Assembly: GCF_014222285.1 (NCBI RefSeq)
Contig: NZ_JACKZS010000006.1
Span: 1-64,000 of the forward strand
Length of the DNA stretch: 64,000 nucleotides
Direction: 5' to 3'
Source of the DNA: Nostoc sp. UCD121
GTDB taxonomy: Bacteria > Cyanobacteriota > Cyanobacteriia > Cyanobacteriales > Nostocaceae
Shown: one piece after another, positions 8,695 to 17,817 of the stretch
Layout: each line of letters opens with the position of its first letter
Position numbering within the stretch: the first letter of the stretch is position 1
Made by a program: the position numbers and the translations under genes
The notes under the pieces: generated by a model
The model's input: the letters and a program-made list of their open reading frames with translations, nothing else
Databases searched by the model: none
Told to the model about the DNA's origin: nothing

Positions 8695-11244
8695 CTATAA
8701 TTTCGATGTATATAGATCGGCAACAATTGATGGCTGTGCGATCGCCGAACTTTTGAAAAAATCGGGGATCTGACCTAAATTTTTCTTAGGAAGTACCGCA
8801 CAGGTTAAAGATGGTTGTATTCTTGTAGAAGCTTGATTTGCAACTAACTCGATTTTACCTTGAGCATTGCGTCCCCAGCCTGTGGCTTGGAGGAGAGTTT
8901 CTGGGGTAGTTGGAAGTTGTGCTGTGACATTGCCAGTTTTACGGTATGCAGAGATATCGCGGATGTCAGACCAAGTGCGATCGCTCGTCATTTCCTGATT
9001 GGGATTTTGCGGTACACCACCCCGACCCGTTACGATAAATCGGCTGCCTTGGTTTGGAGAACAACCACTGGCTATTTGCTGTGATGAATCAGTGACATTC
9101 GCTGGTAGTTCCACTAAGCCAGAATTGGGATCGACACCAATATTATTAACTTGAACCGTACCGTTGACCCCAAACTGGGAACTGGCAGTGATGTCGTTTT
9201 CGGGAGTCAGTTGAGGACGATATTTCAGCCCAATAATTCCTTGGGTAGTGATTTGAATATTGCCACCTTTTCCTTGGACTGCATTGGCTATAATGTCACT
9301 GTTTTCTAAACCCACGATGTTGGGAGCATTAAGCGTGATATTGCCACCATTACCATTGCCCTCTGCTTCTGCACTGATAAAGCTACCATGACGCATCAGT
9401 AGTAGATCCCGTAGTTGTAAATTAGTGTTACCACCACCACCTGCTTTTGTGGATGCTGAAATGCTGGCCCCATTATCGAGTCGTAGGGTGTTCGCCTGAA
9501 TGTTTAAAGTACCAGCTTTACCGGAGCCAAGGTTTTGGACAAAAACTGTTGCACCATTACTAATGTTAAGAAGTGGGGTGTTAATCGTGGTGTTACCTGA
9601 AGTAGCGCTGGAAACTCCAAAAACAGGACGAACAGCACTACCAATATAGCTGGGATTTGCTGCATCTTTGACACCATTCACATCAATCGATTCAGATGCA
9701 TTGATAGTCAGTGAACCCGCATTTCCTAAAACTATGCTAGAAGCTGATACTCTGCCGCCAGCTTGAAGCGACAGCTTGCGGGTATCGATTTTCAAATCCC
9801 CGGCATTACCAAACCCGAATGTGGCAGTAGACAACAGACTAAAATACAAACCTTTTGGCGCTCCCTCATTTGTCACCTGAATTGTATCTGCCTTGACAAT
9901 GAGATCGCCGCCATTACCGAAACGGTAGGGTCTTGCTGCTATATTGCCGCCAGCTAAGATAGACAGGTTTTGAGTGGAAATATTGATATCTCCACCTTTC
10001 CCAGTCCCATAGGAAGCAGCTAATATCTGGCTGACTGATCGAAAAGTATTAGGATCACCAAATGCAAAACCATTCACCCGCATTTCATCAGTATTTATTG
10101 CAATATTGCCACCCGGTGCTGTGCTAAAGGTACGGTTTAAGATATACCCACCCCCATCAATATTCAATTTTGGGGTGGTAACAATAATATTCCCTGCCGC
10201 ACCTGGGGATATAGTTTCATTAATTAAACTGCTGGAACTTTTAAAATCAGGAGACTTGCCGATAATCTGGAGGGACTCTGTGGCATTGATTGCAATATCA
10301 CCAGCAGTTTGGTTGCTGCGATTTTGCACTAATATCAGTGAACCATCTCGGATGCTGACCTGTTTACCCTGAATTTGAATGGCTCCTCCCCTTTGCCCAG
10401 TGAGGTCGCGTGTAGATGCTAAAGCTCGTTGGGTTATCTGAATATTGCCAAAACTCGAAGTATTAGGATAACTCAACGCAAATCCTTCAGCGATGGAACT
10501 GAGGGCGACGCTTCCGTTAGTAATGCTACCGAGTTCTATTTGCCCTCCTGGTGCGGAGAGCAATCCTCCAGCTAAGGCAACATTCCCACCCAGCAATGCC
10601 AGTGTCTTTCCAGATTGCAACTGTAATCCTCTCGTACCGAGGTTTAATCCAGAAACCTGAAGTGATTCGCCTAACTGGGCATTGTGTCCTGACCCTTGGA
10701 CAACAATTGCACCTGGATTACTACCCATCTGCAAACCAATGGGAACATTGATGCTCAACAATGGAGCTTTTTGAGGACTAATTGCGCTAAATTCAGCACC
10801 ATCGCTAAATTTAATGCTCTGAGCAGTTGTCCCAAAAAAGGAACCGCCAATATTAAGTTGGGCATTCGCACCGAAAATAATCCCACTGGGATTGAGCAAA
10901 AACAGATTAGCGCTACCATTGGCTTTAATTAAACCATCAATGTTGGAAACACTATTTCCAGTGACGCGAGAAAAAATATTTTGCACATCTGCGGCATTGT
11001 TGAAAAAAGCCGAGCCGTTACTAGGAACTGAAAATTGGCTGAAGCTGTGGAATAAATTGTTGCCAACTCGATTACCGTTAATGATGGTAAAGTTATTACC
11101 ACTTTGAGAGACAGCAGTATTTAAAGTGCTATCAGGAATTACCTGGGCACTCACAGGCATTACCATCAACGGCACTATTCCAGCGCACAGACTCAACCAA
11201 ATAGAGTTCGTTGTCATTGCCAAGCCTTTATTTATACCTTGCAC
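8695..11244 (-). CDS. TpsA-type exoprotein with filamentous-haemagglutinin N-terminal domain
   Basis: The protein is 849 residues; residue M10 (MTTNSIWLSL) is the likelier start because it places a signal peptide ending near PVSAQ. The secretion (TPS) domain follows: NGNRVGNNLFHSFSQFSVP, then NIDGLIKANGSANLFLLNPSGIIFG, the NPxGI hallmark of two-partner secretion. The body is a beta-helix of repeated Gly/Asn-rich turns (GGNIQITTQG, GGDINISTQN, GGNTNLQ). The C-terminal 100 residues contain SGCSPNQGSRFIVTGRGG followed by PQNP, an ending common in cyanobacterial members. It should be exported through a TpsB barrel and act outside the cell in adhesion or competition. The only TpsB next to it is a broken remnant, so another genomic transporter must serve it if it is still exported. 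Confidence 0.85.
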   Translation of the reverse strand: MQGINKGLAMTTNSIWLSLCAGIVPLMVMPVSAQVIPDSTLNTAVSQSGNNFTIINGNRVGNNLFHSFSQFSVPSNGSAFFNNAADVQNIFSRVTGNSVSNIDGLIKANGSANLFLLNPSGIIFGANAQLNIGGSFFGTTAQSIKFSDGAEFSAISPQKAPLLSINVPIGLQMGSNPGAIVVQGSGHNAQLGESLQVSGLNLGTRGLQLQSGKTLALLGGNVALAGGLLSAPGGQIELGSITNGSVALSSIAEGFALSYPNTSSFGNIQITQRALASTRDLTGQRGGAIQIQGKQVSIRDGSLILVQNRSNQTAGDIAINATESLQIIGKSPDFKSSSSLINETISPGAAGNIIVTTPKLNIDGGGYILNRTFSTAPGGNIAINTDEMRVNGFAFGDPNTFRSVSQILAASYGTGKGGDINISTQNLSILAGGNIAARPYRFGNGGDLIVKADTIQVTNEGAPKGLYFSLLSTATFGFGNAGDLKIDTRKLSLQAGGRVSASSIVLGNAGSLTINASESIDVNGVKDAANPSYIGSAVRPVFGVSSATSGNTTINTPLLNISNGATVFVQNLGSGKAGTLNIQANTLRLDNGASISASTKAGGGGNTNLQLRDLLLMRHGSFISAEAEGNGNGGNITLNAPNIVGLENSDIIANAVQGKGGNIQITTQGIIGLKYRPQLTPENDITASSQFGVNGTVQVNNIGVDPNSGLVELPANVTDSSQQIASGCSPNQGSRFIVTGRGGVPQNPNQEMTSDRTWSDIRDISAYRKTGNVTAQLPTTPETLLQATGWGRNAQGKIELVANQASTRIQPSLTCAVLPKKNLGQIPDFFKSSAIAQPSIVADLYTSKL

Positions 11245-11318
11245 TTTAGGTTGCCCAAAACGGTATAGTTTTGAAACATCGCCTCAAACCCGGATTTCTC
11301 ACGATACTGTAGGCAGAG

Positions 11319-11378
11319 GAGTGTGGGGAGTGTGCGGGGTCAGATTTTTTCCCCATCCTCCCACACCTCCCACACTCC
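11319..11378. repeat. Imperfect inverted repeat of GTGTGGG-type units
   Basis: A G-rich arm (GGAGTGTGGGGAGTGTG...) is matched about 20 bp later by a C-rich arm (CCCCATCCTCCCACACCTCC...) around an AGATTTTTT centre. The units vary on GTGTGGG, a type of short heptamer repeat seen in Nostoc-like genomes. It sits between the start of the TpsA gene and the end of the broken TpsB. Confidence 0.6.
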
Positions 11379-11406
11379 TTGATTTCTCACAAGTGAGAAA
11401 TCAAGG
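11377..11406. repeat. Perfect 14-bp-arm palindrome ending at the tpsB remnant
   Basis: CCTTGATTTCTCAC and its exact reverse complement are separated by AA. The hairpin abuts the last codon of the tpsB remnant. Another copy of the GATTTCTCAC arm occurs near 11292, so the whole 11.29-11.41 kb stretch looks like a small nested inverted-repeat element. It could also end transcription of the remnant, though no T tract follows. Confidence 0.65.
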
Positions 11407-12052
11407 TCAAAATGGCGAATAACGCAGTGAGAAGTACAAACCATTTTCTTGGAGCGATCGCTTTTCACCATCCACTGAGATTAAAGGAATGCCCCAATCT
11501 AAACGAGCCGATAAGTCATCACCCTGCTTTCACAACAGCCCCAACCCAGTACTAACAAGGGTGCTAGGCGATGGATCTTTGCCGTTGACGTTCCAACCTT
11601 TACCTACATCAATGAAGGGAGTCAGTTGCAGCACCCCGTTAATCTTATTGGCGCGGACAATGGGGACTCGAAATTCTGCCGAAAACAACAGACCATTATC
11701 TGTAAGTAATGCGTCTTGGCGATAGCCCCAGACACTTAGTTGTCCACCAAGACCAAATTGCTCTAAAGGCACTAAGTTCTTCAACCTCAACTTGCAATAC
11801 ATTGCTTCCCGGATGTACGCCTGTTTGTAATTCGGCTGAGAGGTTTTGGATGCGTGGATCGAGGCGGAGTAGTTGGAGTTTTTCTAAGAGGCGTGGTACG
11901 TTTAGGGGTTTGCCAGCACCCAGTTGGATGCGATCGCGAATGTATTGACTACGTAATCGTCTGTTACCAATGATTTTGATTTCTTGCAGACTGCCTTCGA
12001 TTATCTGAATCTTTACTGTTCCTGCTTCTAGTGTCTGCGGTGTAATCTTGAA
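11407..12052 (-). pseudogene. Broken TpsB (ShlB/FhaC-type) outer-membrane transporter
   Basis: Two pieces of a TpsB transporter remain. From 12046 to about 11770 one frame encodes a POTRA-type domain (ITPQTLEAGTVKIQIIEG, then RRLRSQYIRDRI and LLRLDPRIQNL). It runs into a different frame encoding the last beta-barrel strands (LEQFGLGGQLSVWGYRQDALL, then FIDVGKGWN). The long middle of the barrel is missing. An in-frame TGA follows LGLL at about 11530, after which the expected ending continues (DDLSARLDWGIPL ... LRYSPF) to 11407 with the terminal Phe typical of outer-membrane barrels. A start codon and signal peptide are absent. Deletion, frame change and stop together show decay. The neighbouring TpsA was its probable client. 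Confidence 0.85.
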
Positions 12053-12108
12053 TAGTCAGGATGTCGCGTTTGCTAACCCCTATCACCAATGATTTCGGAA
12101 TCTCTTGT

Positions 12109-13785
12109 CTAACGTTGAGTTTTTTGTTGATAAATTTGCGGCGCAAGAATCACTTGAATTTGCTTTTCTTGGCATCTTTGAGAAAAAACGCTAATTTGCT
12201 CAGACTCGTCTCCTTCAATAGACAAAGATCGTAAAAATCCTTGAAATCCTAAAAAAGCTAATTCGTAAATGGCTTTTTGACTAAAACCGCCTCCAAAATA
12301 GCCTGTGTGGGTATCAATACCTTGAGGATCTCTATTGTTAATAGACTTCCGAATAAATGCCAAGGTTAGGAGAATATAATTCCCAAAATTTATCGCTGGC
12401 TTTTGGATGGCAGAACTAACAATTCCGATCTGATCCATCCGGTCATCTTTATAATCTGTACAGTCAAAATATGTAAATAAATCTGCGGGTTGTACCCACT
12501 CTTCTGACATTTTAGTTATCTCTTCAAGTTTTCTATGTTCGCTACTAGAAGAACGGATCTCTAAATATTTATAAGGATTATCAAGTCTATAACCTTTGCC
12601 ATAGTCTTGCTTTTGCAAATTAACAACTCCATATCTGGGTGCGTGACCCACTAAATCATTTTTATTGTTGAAATGCTTAACTGTTATATTACCAAGCCTG
12701 TATCCACTAATACGAGTTCGCGCTGGAAAACTAAAATAATTTGCGGCAGTAGAGGTAAATCGTAACGCTAAGTCTCCCTCGTTACAAAATATATAAGCTT
12801 CTTCGCAACGACGTAAAGAAGAACGAAGAAAATTAGCACGTCCGGGGAAGATACTTTCTACAGGAATATCAGGTGCAACTAGCACAATTCTGCCTAATCT
12901 AAATACATTCCCAATATCCGAATCTGGTTTTTTATTAATAGATTTTACATCAAAAACATCAGAGAGAATACGAATTACATTTGTAACTACAAAACATCCC
13001 ATGCTATGACTAATAAAAGATAATTTAATCCGTTTATTTCGAGGCAGTTTTACCGTATAATCAAGCTGTCTAATCAATTCAACTAAATCTGTAACTCCGT
13101 AATTAGTCGCTCTATAAGTATCACGAAAATAAGTAGATAACCTAAGAATAATTAATGTAAAAATAATTGTAGATACAATGCCAGATAAGATTAACATCAC
13201 TGTGAAAAAGTGAACAGCGCTATTACTCAAAATATTTAAGAACAATAAAGCTATAGCAGACCATATACTAATTGTTAAGCCCAGAGCTAAATTGATAGCT
13301 AGTAAAATTGGTAGAGAAGAAAGTGCGTTGATTAGCTTTTGCCCAAAAGAACCAGACTCATCGGTTTTAGTGGGATTTTCTGATGGCCATCTATATCCAA
13401 TAAAAATATACTTATTTGGTTGCTGAATAGACGTATTAATATATTCATAAATCTTTTTGCAGCCTATCTCTGTATCCGATGGTGTAGAACTATATCCATG
13501 AATATTTATAATTATTTCTGGTTCGGAGCTTGATTCCAAAGTTTTAGCAATTTTCTCAATCATCTCTTGGGTTGAAGGTTCAGCTTGTCTATCATTGATA
13601 TTAAAAAGCTTTTTATTAGCAACTAATGATAAATATCTATTAGAATTATGTTCTTCTGTTTCAACGTTCAGTTTGGCAGTACTAACTACTAAATAGCCAG
13701 GGATTTTTTCCTGATTAGTTTTTTTAAATTCGTATATTTTATACGGTTGATTGTCTGGCAGATTTTGATTATCACAATAGTTCAT
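12109..13785 (-). CDS. Membrane-associated serine hydrolase, DUF900-like alpha/beta fold
   Basis: The 558-residue protein shows an alpha/beta-hydrolase core: IIINIHGYSS (about residues 91-100), FIGYRWPSE, and the nucleophile elbow FISHSMGCF (Ser261). Two or three hydrophobic segments (about residues 155-220) are inserted between the oxyanion and nucleophile parts, so the enzyme is probably membrane-anchored. GHAPRYGV further on may supply the catalytic His. These traits fit DUF900/PGAP1-like lipase-type hydrolases. It is last in a run with the unknown gene (15 bp), the P450 and the lipoxygenase, so release of fatty-acid substrate for the lipoxygenase is an attractive inference. No substrate can be read from sequence. 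Its 3' end lies next to the tpsB remnant. Confidence 0.65.
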   Translation of the reverse strand: MNYCDNQNLPDNQPYKIYEFKKTNQEKIPGYLVVSTAKLNVETEEHNSNRYLSLVANKKLFNINDRQAEPSTQEMIEKIAKTLESSSEPEIIINIHGYSSTPSDTEIGCKKIYEYINTSIQQPNKYIFIGYRWPSENPTKTDESGSFGQKLINALSSLPILLAINLALGLTISIWSAIALLFLNILSNSAVHFFTVMLILSGIVSTIIFTLIILRLSTYFRDTYRATNYGVTDLVELIRQLDYTVKLPRNKRIKLSFISHSMGCFVVTNVIRILSDVFDVKSINKKPDSDIGNVFRLGRIVLVAPDIPVESIFPGRANFLRSSLRRCEEAYIFCNEGDLALRFTSTAANYFSFPARTRISGYRLGNITVKHFNNKNDLVGHAPRYGVVNLQKQDYGKGYRLDNPYKYLEIRSSSSEHRKLEEITKMSEEWVQPADLFTYFDCTDYKDDRMDQIGIVSSAIQKPAINFGNYILLTLAFIRKSINNRDPQGIDTHTGYFGGGFSQKAIYELAFLGFQGFLRSLSIEGDESEQISVFSQRCQEKQIQVILAPQIYQQKTQR

Positions 13786-13800
13786 CAGGTCTATTTCCTT

Positions 13801-14397
13801 TTACGATTTAGGTTTAGATATCGTAATCGCTTTTTGTTGATTTGAGTGATGTGCAATCACTAAACACTCATTTTGCACCCTGGAAAGCATATCGGTAAAA
13901 GCAGGAGTATAACTACCATCTTTATCAACAACCTTACGTAGAGTATACTCACCAGCCCTAGAAAGTCCGCCAAACCAGACGTTATTTCTGTGCCAAATAT
14001 CTCCATTGATAAAATTTTTATCTTGGGACATTGTACAACTTACAATCAATGTTGAAATTGGGATTCCCAGCAAAATAGGGATGATTTGAGCTTGTTGCAA
14101 CGTTTCATCTTCAAATTGAATTTTGTAAGTTACTTTAAACCATTGAATTAAACGTAGTAATATCCAACCCGCAATCGAGTTATGAAAAGTCCACTGTAAC
14201 GGTGAAAAAATTGGTAAAACCAAAGTTCTGTTCTGTGTGTCCCATTCCAAATTGTACATAGTAATGCAAGTATCTGGAAGGGGATTCCCATCCATAAAGA
14301 ACACACCCTTCAGGATAGATGGTAAGTTTGTTTCTTTAATTGGAATCATCCAGGTTGCAATATTATCGAGTTGCTTCTTTTCAATTAATTCAGCCAT
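13801..14397 (-). CDS. Hypothetical protein in lipoxygenase-P450 operon
   Basis: I do not recognise this 198-residue protein. It has no signal peptide. It contains a moderately hydrophobic middle (NSIAGWILLRLIQWF and PILLGIPISTLIVSC) and a C-terminal polar region (TDMLSRVQNECLVIAHHSNQQ). The start at 14397 is followed by a plausible soluble N-terminus. It lies 15 bp upstream of the serine hydrolase gene, which implies cotranscription, and about 120 bp downstream of the P450, separated by a short repeat. It may be a partner or chaperone of the hydrolase; that is inference from spacing alone. Confidence 0.5.
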   Translation of the reverse strand: MAELIEKKQLDNIATWMIPIKETNLPSILKGVFFMDGNPLPDTCITMYNLEWDTQNRTLVLPIFSPLQWTFHNSIAGWILLRLIQWFKVTYKIQFEDETLQQAQIIPILLGIPISTLIVSCTMSQDKNFINGDIWHRNNVWFGGLSRAGEYTLRKVVDKDGSYTPAFTDMLSRVQNECLVIAHHSNQQKAITISKPKS

Positions 14398-14407
14398 AGT
14401 GATTTTT

Positions 14408-14455
14408 AATTCGTAATGGGCTATACCCCGCTACGCTAACGTAATTCGTAATTAA
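14408..14455. repeat. Dispersed-type palindromic repeat
   Basis: GGGCTATACCCCGCTACGCTAACG, read as two parts, is flanked by two copies of an ATTCGTAAT-like sequence. Stretches with GGGCTA...CCCCGCT...CGCTAACG are a common short dispersed repeat in Nostoc-like genomes. It lies between the P450 gene and the downstream unknown gene. Confidence 0.5.
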
Positions 14456-14520
14456 TACACATTCAAAAAGCACTTTACAAACATCCTCTAATTCAAAACT
14501 ACAAACTCCTAGTTTTTTAC

Positions 14521-15885
14521 TTACAGTCGTTGAGTAAAACCTTGTAGCACTAAATTATTAGGAGTAACGGCATTTACTTTTTCAAAATCCCATTTGGCTT
14601 CTGTAATTGAGTCCCATTGATAGTTCTGGAAGAGATGTAAACAAAAAATCTTGATAAAACCAATTGATAAGGATTTACCAGGACAGGCTCGCTCATGCCC
14701 TTCACCGTTCCAAGATAAAATATCTGAAAAATTCCGTGTTAGGTCAAAATCATTTGGATTTTGGTATCTGTTGGCATCCCGATTAGCCGTAAAAATAGAG
14801 CCAAGCAAACGAGTACCTTTTTGGAATGGACATTTTTGTTCTCCAATCTCAACTTCACCCCCTTCAGTGGTGAGTTGGCTAACAAACCGCACAGGTGGAT
14901 AGAGACGAGCCGTTTCTAGAATCACTTGATTGAGAAGTGTTAACTGTTCTAGAGCGTCTGGGTTTAAAGTTTTCTTACCATTCCAGACTGCATTCACTTC
15001 TGATACTACATCATTTCTGAGGGCATTATTCAAGCAGAGAACACCAATAACTGATCCTAAAAGCGCACTCGTGCCGGCAGTACCAGCGATATGAATCATA
15101 TCGAAAAGGGTATTAGCAATTTGGTGTTCATTCAATTGATACTGAGCGCCTGTTTCAAAGTAAGATGCCCATTTAGCTGATTGTTTATATTGCTTGGTTA
15201 AATATTGACGATGCCGAATTTTTGGTGCTGTTAATATTGCTAGCAGATACTTGTTAATAAAATTAGGCAAGGATGCGAGAGCTAAACCTTTAATGTAACT
15301 ATCGGATGCTGTGATTTCTTCCTCAGATAAAGATATCTGAAAAACCAGTTGATGCAAAACTGATAGCATGATCTTTGGCAAATCGTTGCCGATGTGTAAT
15401 TTGCCTTGTTTAGCAGCTTCTAACAAGCTTTGCTCAACTAGATTCCCTAAGAAGTCTATCTTTTGGGACGGTTCTGGTAAGGCTTGTAAGATTACACTAC
15501 GTAGTCCTGTGTGTTCATTACCGTTCGTTCCCAAGCTCAGAGGATTATCAAGCAGGTAGCTAGGAGCTAATATTCTGATGATGCCTAAATCATTTCCCCG
15601 CAGTTGTGGTTGGGTTTGCATTAGTTCCCTCACCTGGGAGTGAGAGGAATGCATAATTGCTTGGTCTACTGCAAAATATTTGTCTCCAATATTGTCCTTA
15701 CGGATATAGAGAAAGTCCCGCCATGCTTTGAGTATGATTGAGGCATCTGTATAATAGAAAATCAAACGCAGAAACTTGCCGATCGCAGTGTCATAACCTA
15801 CTTTGGCTAGTATAGGTGCAAGCCATAGCTGGCGATCGTGACCTTTGAGAACTTTATCTTTAAGCGTCATAATATTTACTGTCAT
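14521..15885 (-). CDS. Divergent cytochrome P450, possibly hydroperoxide-metabolising
   Basis: This 454-residue protein has the ExxR pair (ETAR, Glu324-Arg327), the downstream NRDANRYQNPNDFDL segment and a haem-binding Cys401 in GEGHERACPGKS. The Cys loop differs from the usual FxxGxHxCxG by an insertion. The I-helix reads AGTAGTSAL, lacking the acid-Thr pair that monooxygenases use to activate oxygen. P450s that rearrange fatty-acid hydroperoxides (CYP74-like allene oxide synthases and hydroperoxide lyases) likewise do not need that pair. It lies 39 bp downstream of a lipoxygenase gene on the same strand, so it probably uses the lipoxygenase product. A monooxygenase role is not excluded. No N-terminal membrane anchor is visible. 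Confidence 0.78.
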   Translation of the reverse strand: MTVNIMTLKDKVLKGHDRQLWLAPILAKVGYDTAIGKFLRLIFYYTDASIILKAWRDFLYIRKDNIGDKYFAVDQAIMHSSHSQVRELMQTQPQLRGNDLGIIRILAPSYLLDNPLSLGTNGNEHTGLRSVILQALPEPSQKIDFLGNLVEQSLLEAAKQGKLHIGNDLPKIMLSVLHQLVFQISLSEEEITASDSYIKGLALASLPNFINKYLLAILTAPKIRHRQYLTKQYKQSAKWASYFETGAQYQLNEHQIANTLFDMIHIAGTAGTSALLGSVIGVLCLNNALRNDVVSEVNAVWNGKKTLNPDALEQLTLLNQVILETARLYPPVRFVSQLTTEGGEVEIGEQKCPFQKGTRLLGSIFTANRDANRYQNPNDFDLTRNFSDILSWNGEGHERACPGKSLSIGFIKIFCLHLFQNYQWDSITEAKWDFEKVNAVTPNNLVLQGFTQRL

Positions 15886-15919
15886 TTGTTATTGGTCATT
15901 TGTCATTTGCCATTTGTCC
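15880..15919. repeat. Heptamer tandem repeat between lipoxygenase and P450 genes
   Basis: Degenerate tandem units of the GTCATTT type (GTCATTT-GTTATTG-GTCATTT-GTCATTT-GCCATTT-GTC) fill the 39-bp gap and run into the P450 start. This matches the short tandemly repeated heptamers of filamentous cyanobacteria. Units of the complementary TGACTAA type recur near 18451-18466. Confidence 0.7.
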
Positions 15920-15924
15920 CTAAT

Positions 15925-17817
15925 TCAGATATTGATGCTCTGAGGAATTTTAGAAGGAAGTAGATACTCATAGGGTGGACGGTGCAAATTACGTTGCTTG
16001 ATGGTATCTTCTACCTGCTGAAGATTACTTTGGAATGCTTGTAGCAATGGTTTTACTTTTTGGTCTGTAAAATATCCTTGCTGATATTCGCCCAGCTTGT
16101 TGTAGTATACAGACCCTAATAAGCTGAGTAGGTTGTATTGCCGTTGCGCTTGATCTAAAGGGGGGAGCAAATTAAGGTAGTCTTGTTCAGTAACTTCTCT
16201 TTTAAGAGTTGAGGCTGGTAAATAACCTGCCATTGGTATAGCTGCGGCGTAGCCCATCAAATCTTTTTGCGGAAAGTTAACGGCTGCATGTTGGGCACTG
16301 GCAGTAAAAATAATCAGTGTAGTGGCATCAATCAAGTAATTTAGGGTTTTGATGCCCCCATCTTCGCCAAAATCGGGGATACGACCACCATCGTAAGCTG
16401 AGATTTCAGCTGCCCACGGTTGTAGGGCTGTGTCTTGATGAATGTCTTCATCGGTGGTGTAGTAAAGGTTTAAGTAGTCCCAAACCCATTGATGAATAGC
16501 ATCCCATACTAATAATGCGTCATCCCGGTAAGGATAAACAGGCAAAAGATTAGGATCATCCACACCACGCTGTTGGAATTGCTTAGGTAAGATGGCACTA
16601 TTGAAACTATAGCTTTGCAATCCTAGCACCGCTAAAACGCGAGAATTATCGATTGATGCTGAGAGTAATCTATCGACACCACCGCCTGGAGCAATGAGAG
16701 TACGTTGGGCGGCATCGTTAATTGCTAAGGTGCTTTCAAAATGGGGGCGCAGCAGGATTCTCAGGGGATGTGTGAGTGGCAATTGTCTTGCGGTGGCGAT
16801 CGCAAAAACACCAATCAAAAGATGAGTTCTTGCTAGGTGAGTAACAGCTTCGTGGGTGTTAGCATCTGCTATTTGGACAACTGTTTTGGCAAAAAGCCAA
16901 GCGTATTTACCGGAGTTAGGGGTAACAATTGGATAATCTGGGTCTGGGGTTTGACCGCATTGAATGGCTACCGGACGCAATAGACGGGTGGGATCTGAAC
17001 CTTTGGGTAAGGCAAATAGTGCTAAGGGAGCATAGAGATATTTTTGCTCGTGTGGGAATGTACCGTTGATCGCACCATCTAAAATTTTATAGTCAGCTAA
17101 GTAGAGCCTGCCTTCAAGCCCTGCTGCTGCTAATGAATCGTCATTTCCCATCACTGCTTGGTAATGTTTGTCTGTGACTGGGAAGCGATCGCTTAGAGTA
17201 GTTACTCGCTCAATCATTACGGGATTGTAGCCAGCCACTCTCATGTACGCAAATACTTCATCTTCCTGGTAAGTTTTAGCGATGGCTGGTAAACTAATCA
17301 CCGGAAACAAATTTTCGTAGTCTTTGAGACTGGTTGCATGTCCTGTAGGCTGTCCTTCATATAGAAGGTTAATTATCCTATTTAGAGCATCTCTAAGGAT
17401 CACAAGTCCGTTTTCTTTCAAAATAGAATGAAAAAGCTCATCGAGTTCTCTAAAATCCTTAGATATCCCTTTGAGCAAAAGCTGAGGGATAATTTGCAAG
17501 ATTCTTGCCAGAATGCTGATTCGGGCTGGTACTGCTCCCTTGAGCAAGGCTTCTAAAACAAATCTTTCGACATCATCACGAATCGATTTAGAATCTTGAT
17601 TGCCTCTGTTGACAATCAAGGTATTGATAAAAAGAACTCGTAACTGCTGGGCTAATAAAAAATACCAATTAGTGGTGAACTCTTCCGTAATAGAAAGCTG
17701 ATCCACCATCGCAATAGATGGAATATGGTTGTAGTTATATTGATACTCTTGCCTAGCTATATCTAAATTATGAGTACTTGATGAACTGATTGAATGATCT
17801 GGTGATAAAGCAGTCAT
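15925..17817 (-). CDS. Lipoxygenase
   Basis: The 630-residue enzyme should insert oxygen into polyunsaturated fatty acids to give hydroperoxides. The full iron-binding pattern is present: H-x4-H-x4-H-x17-H-x8-H at His322, 327, 332, 350 and 359, with His327 and His332 the expected ligands. HAAVN supplies His510 and Asn514, and the C-terminal carboxylate of Ile630 completes the set. There is no N-terminal PLAT beta-barrel, so it is a single-domain bacterial form with about 190 residues ahead of the catalytic core. It is first in a same-strand run with the P450, an unknown protein and a serine hydrolase, suggesting an oxylipin pathway. Regiospecificity cannot be read without a structural alignment. 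Confidence 0.92.
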   Translation of the reverse strand: MTALSPDHSISSSSTHNLDIARQEYQYNYNHIPSIAMVDQLSITEEFTTNWYFLLAQQLRVLFINTLIVNRGNQDSKSIRDDVERFVLEALLKGAVPARISILARILQIIPQLLLKGISKDFRELDELFHSILKENGLVILRDALNRIINLLYEGQPTGHATSLKDYENLFPVISLPAIAKTYQEDEVFAYMRVAGYNPVMIERVTTLSDRFPVTDKHYQAVMGNDDSLAAAGLEGRLYLADYKILDGAINGTFPHEQKYLYAPLALFALPKGSDPTRLLRPVAIQCGQTPDPDYPIVTPNSGKYAWLFAKTVVQIADANTHEAVTHLARTHLLIGVFAIATARQLPLTHPLRILLRPHFESTLAINDAAQRTLIAPGGGVDRLLSASIDNSRVLAVLGLQSYSFNSAILPKQFQQRGVDDPNLLPVYPYRDDALLVWDAIHQWVWDYLNLYYTTDEDIHQDTALQPWAAEISAYDGGRIPDFGEDGGIKTLNYLIDATTLIIFTASAQHAAVNFPQKDLMGYAAAIPMAGYLPASTLKREVTEQDYLNLLPPLDQAQRQYNLLSLLGSVYYNKLGEYQQGYFTDQKVKPLLQAFQSNLQQVEDTIKQRNLHRPPYEYLLPSKIPQSINI

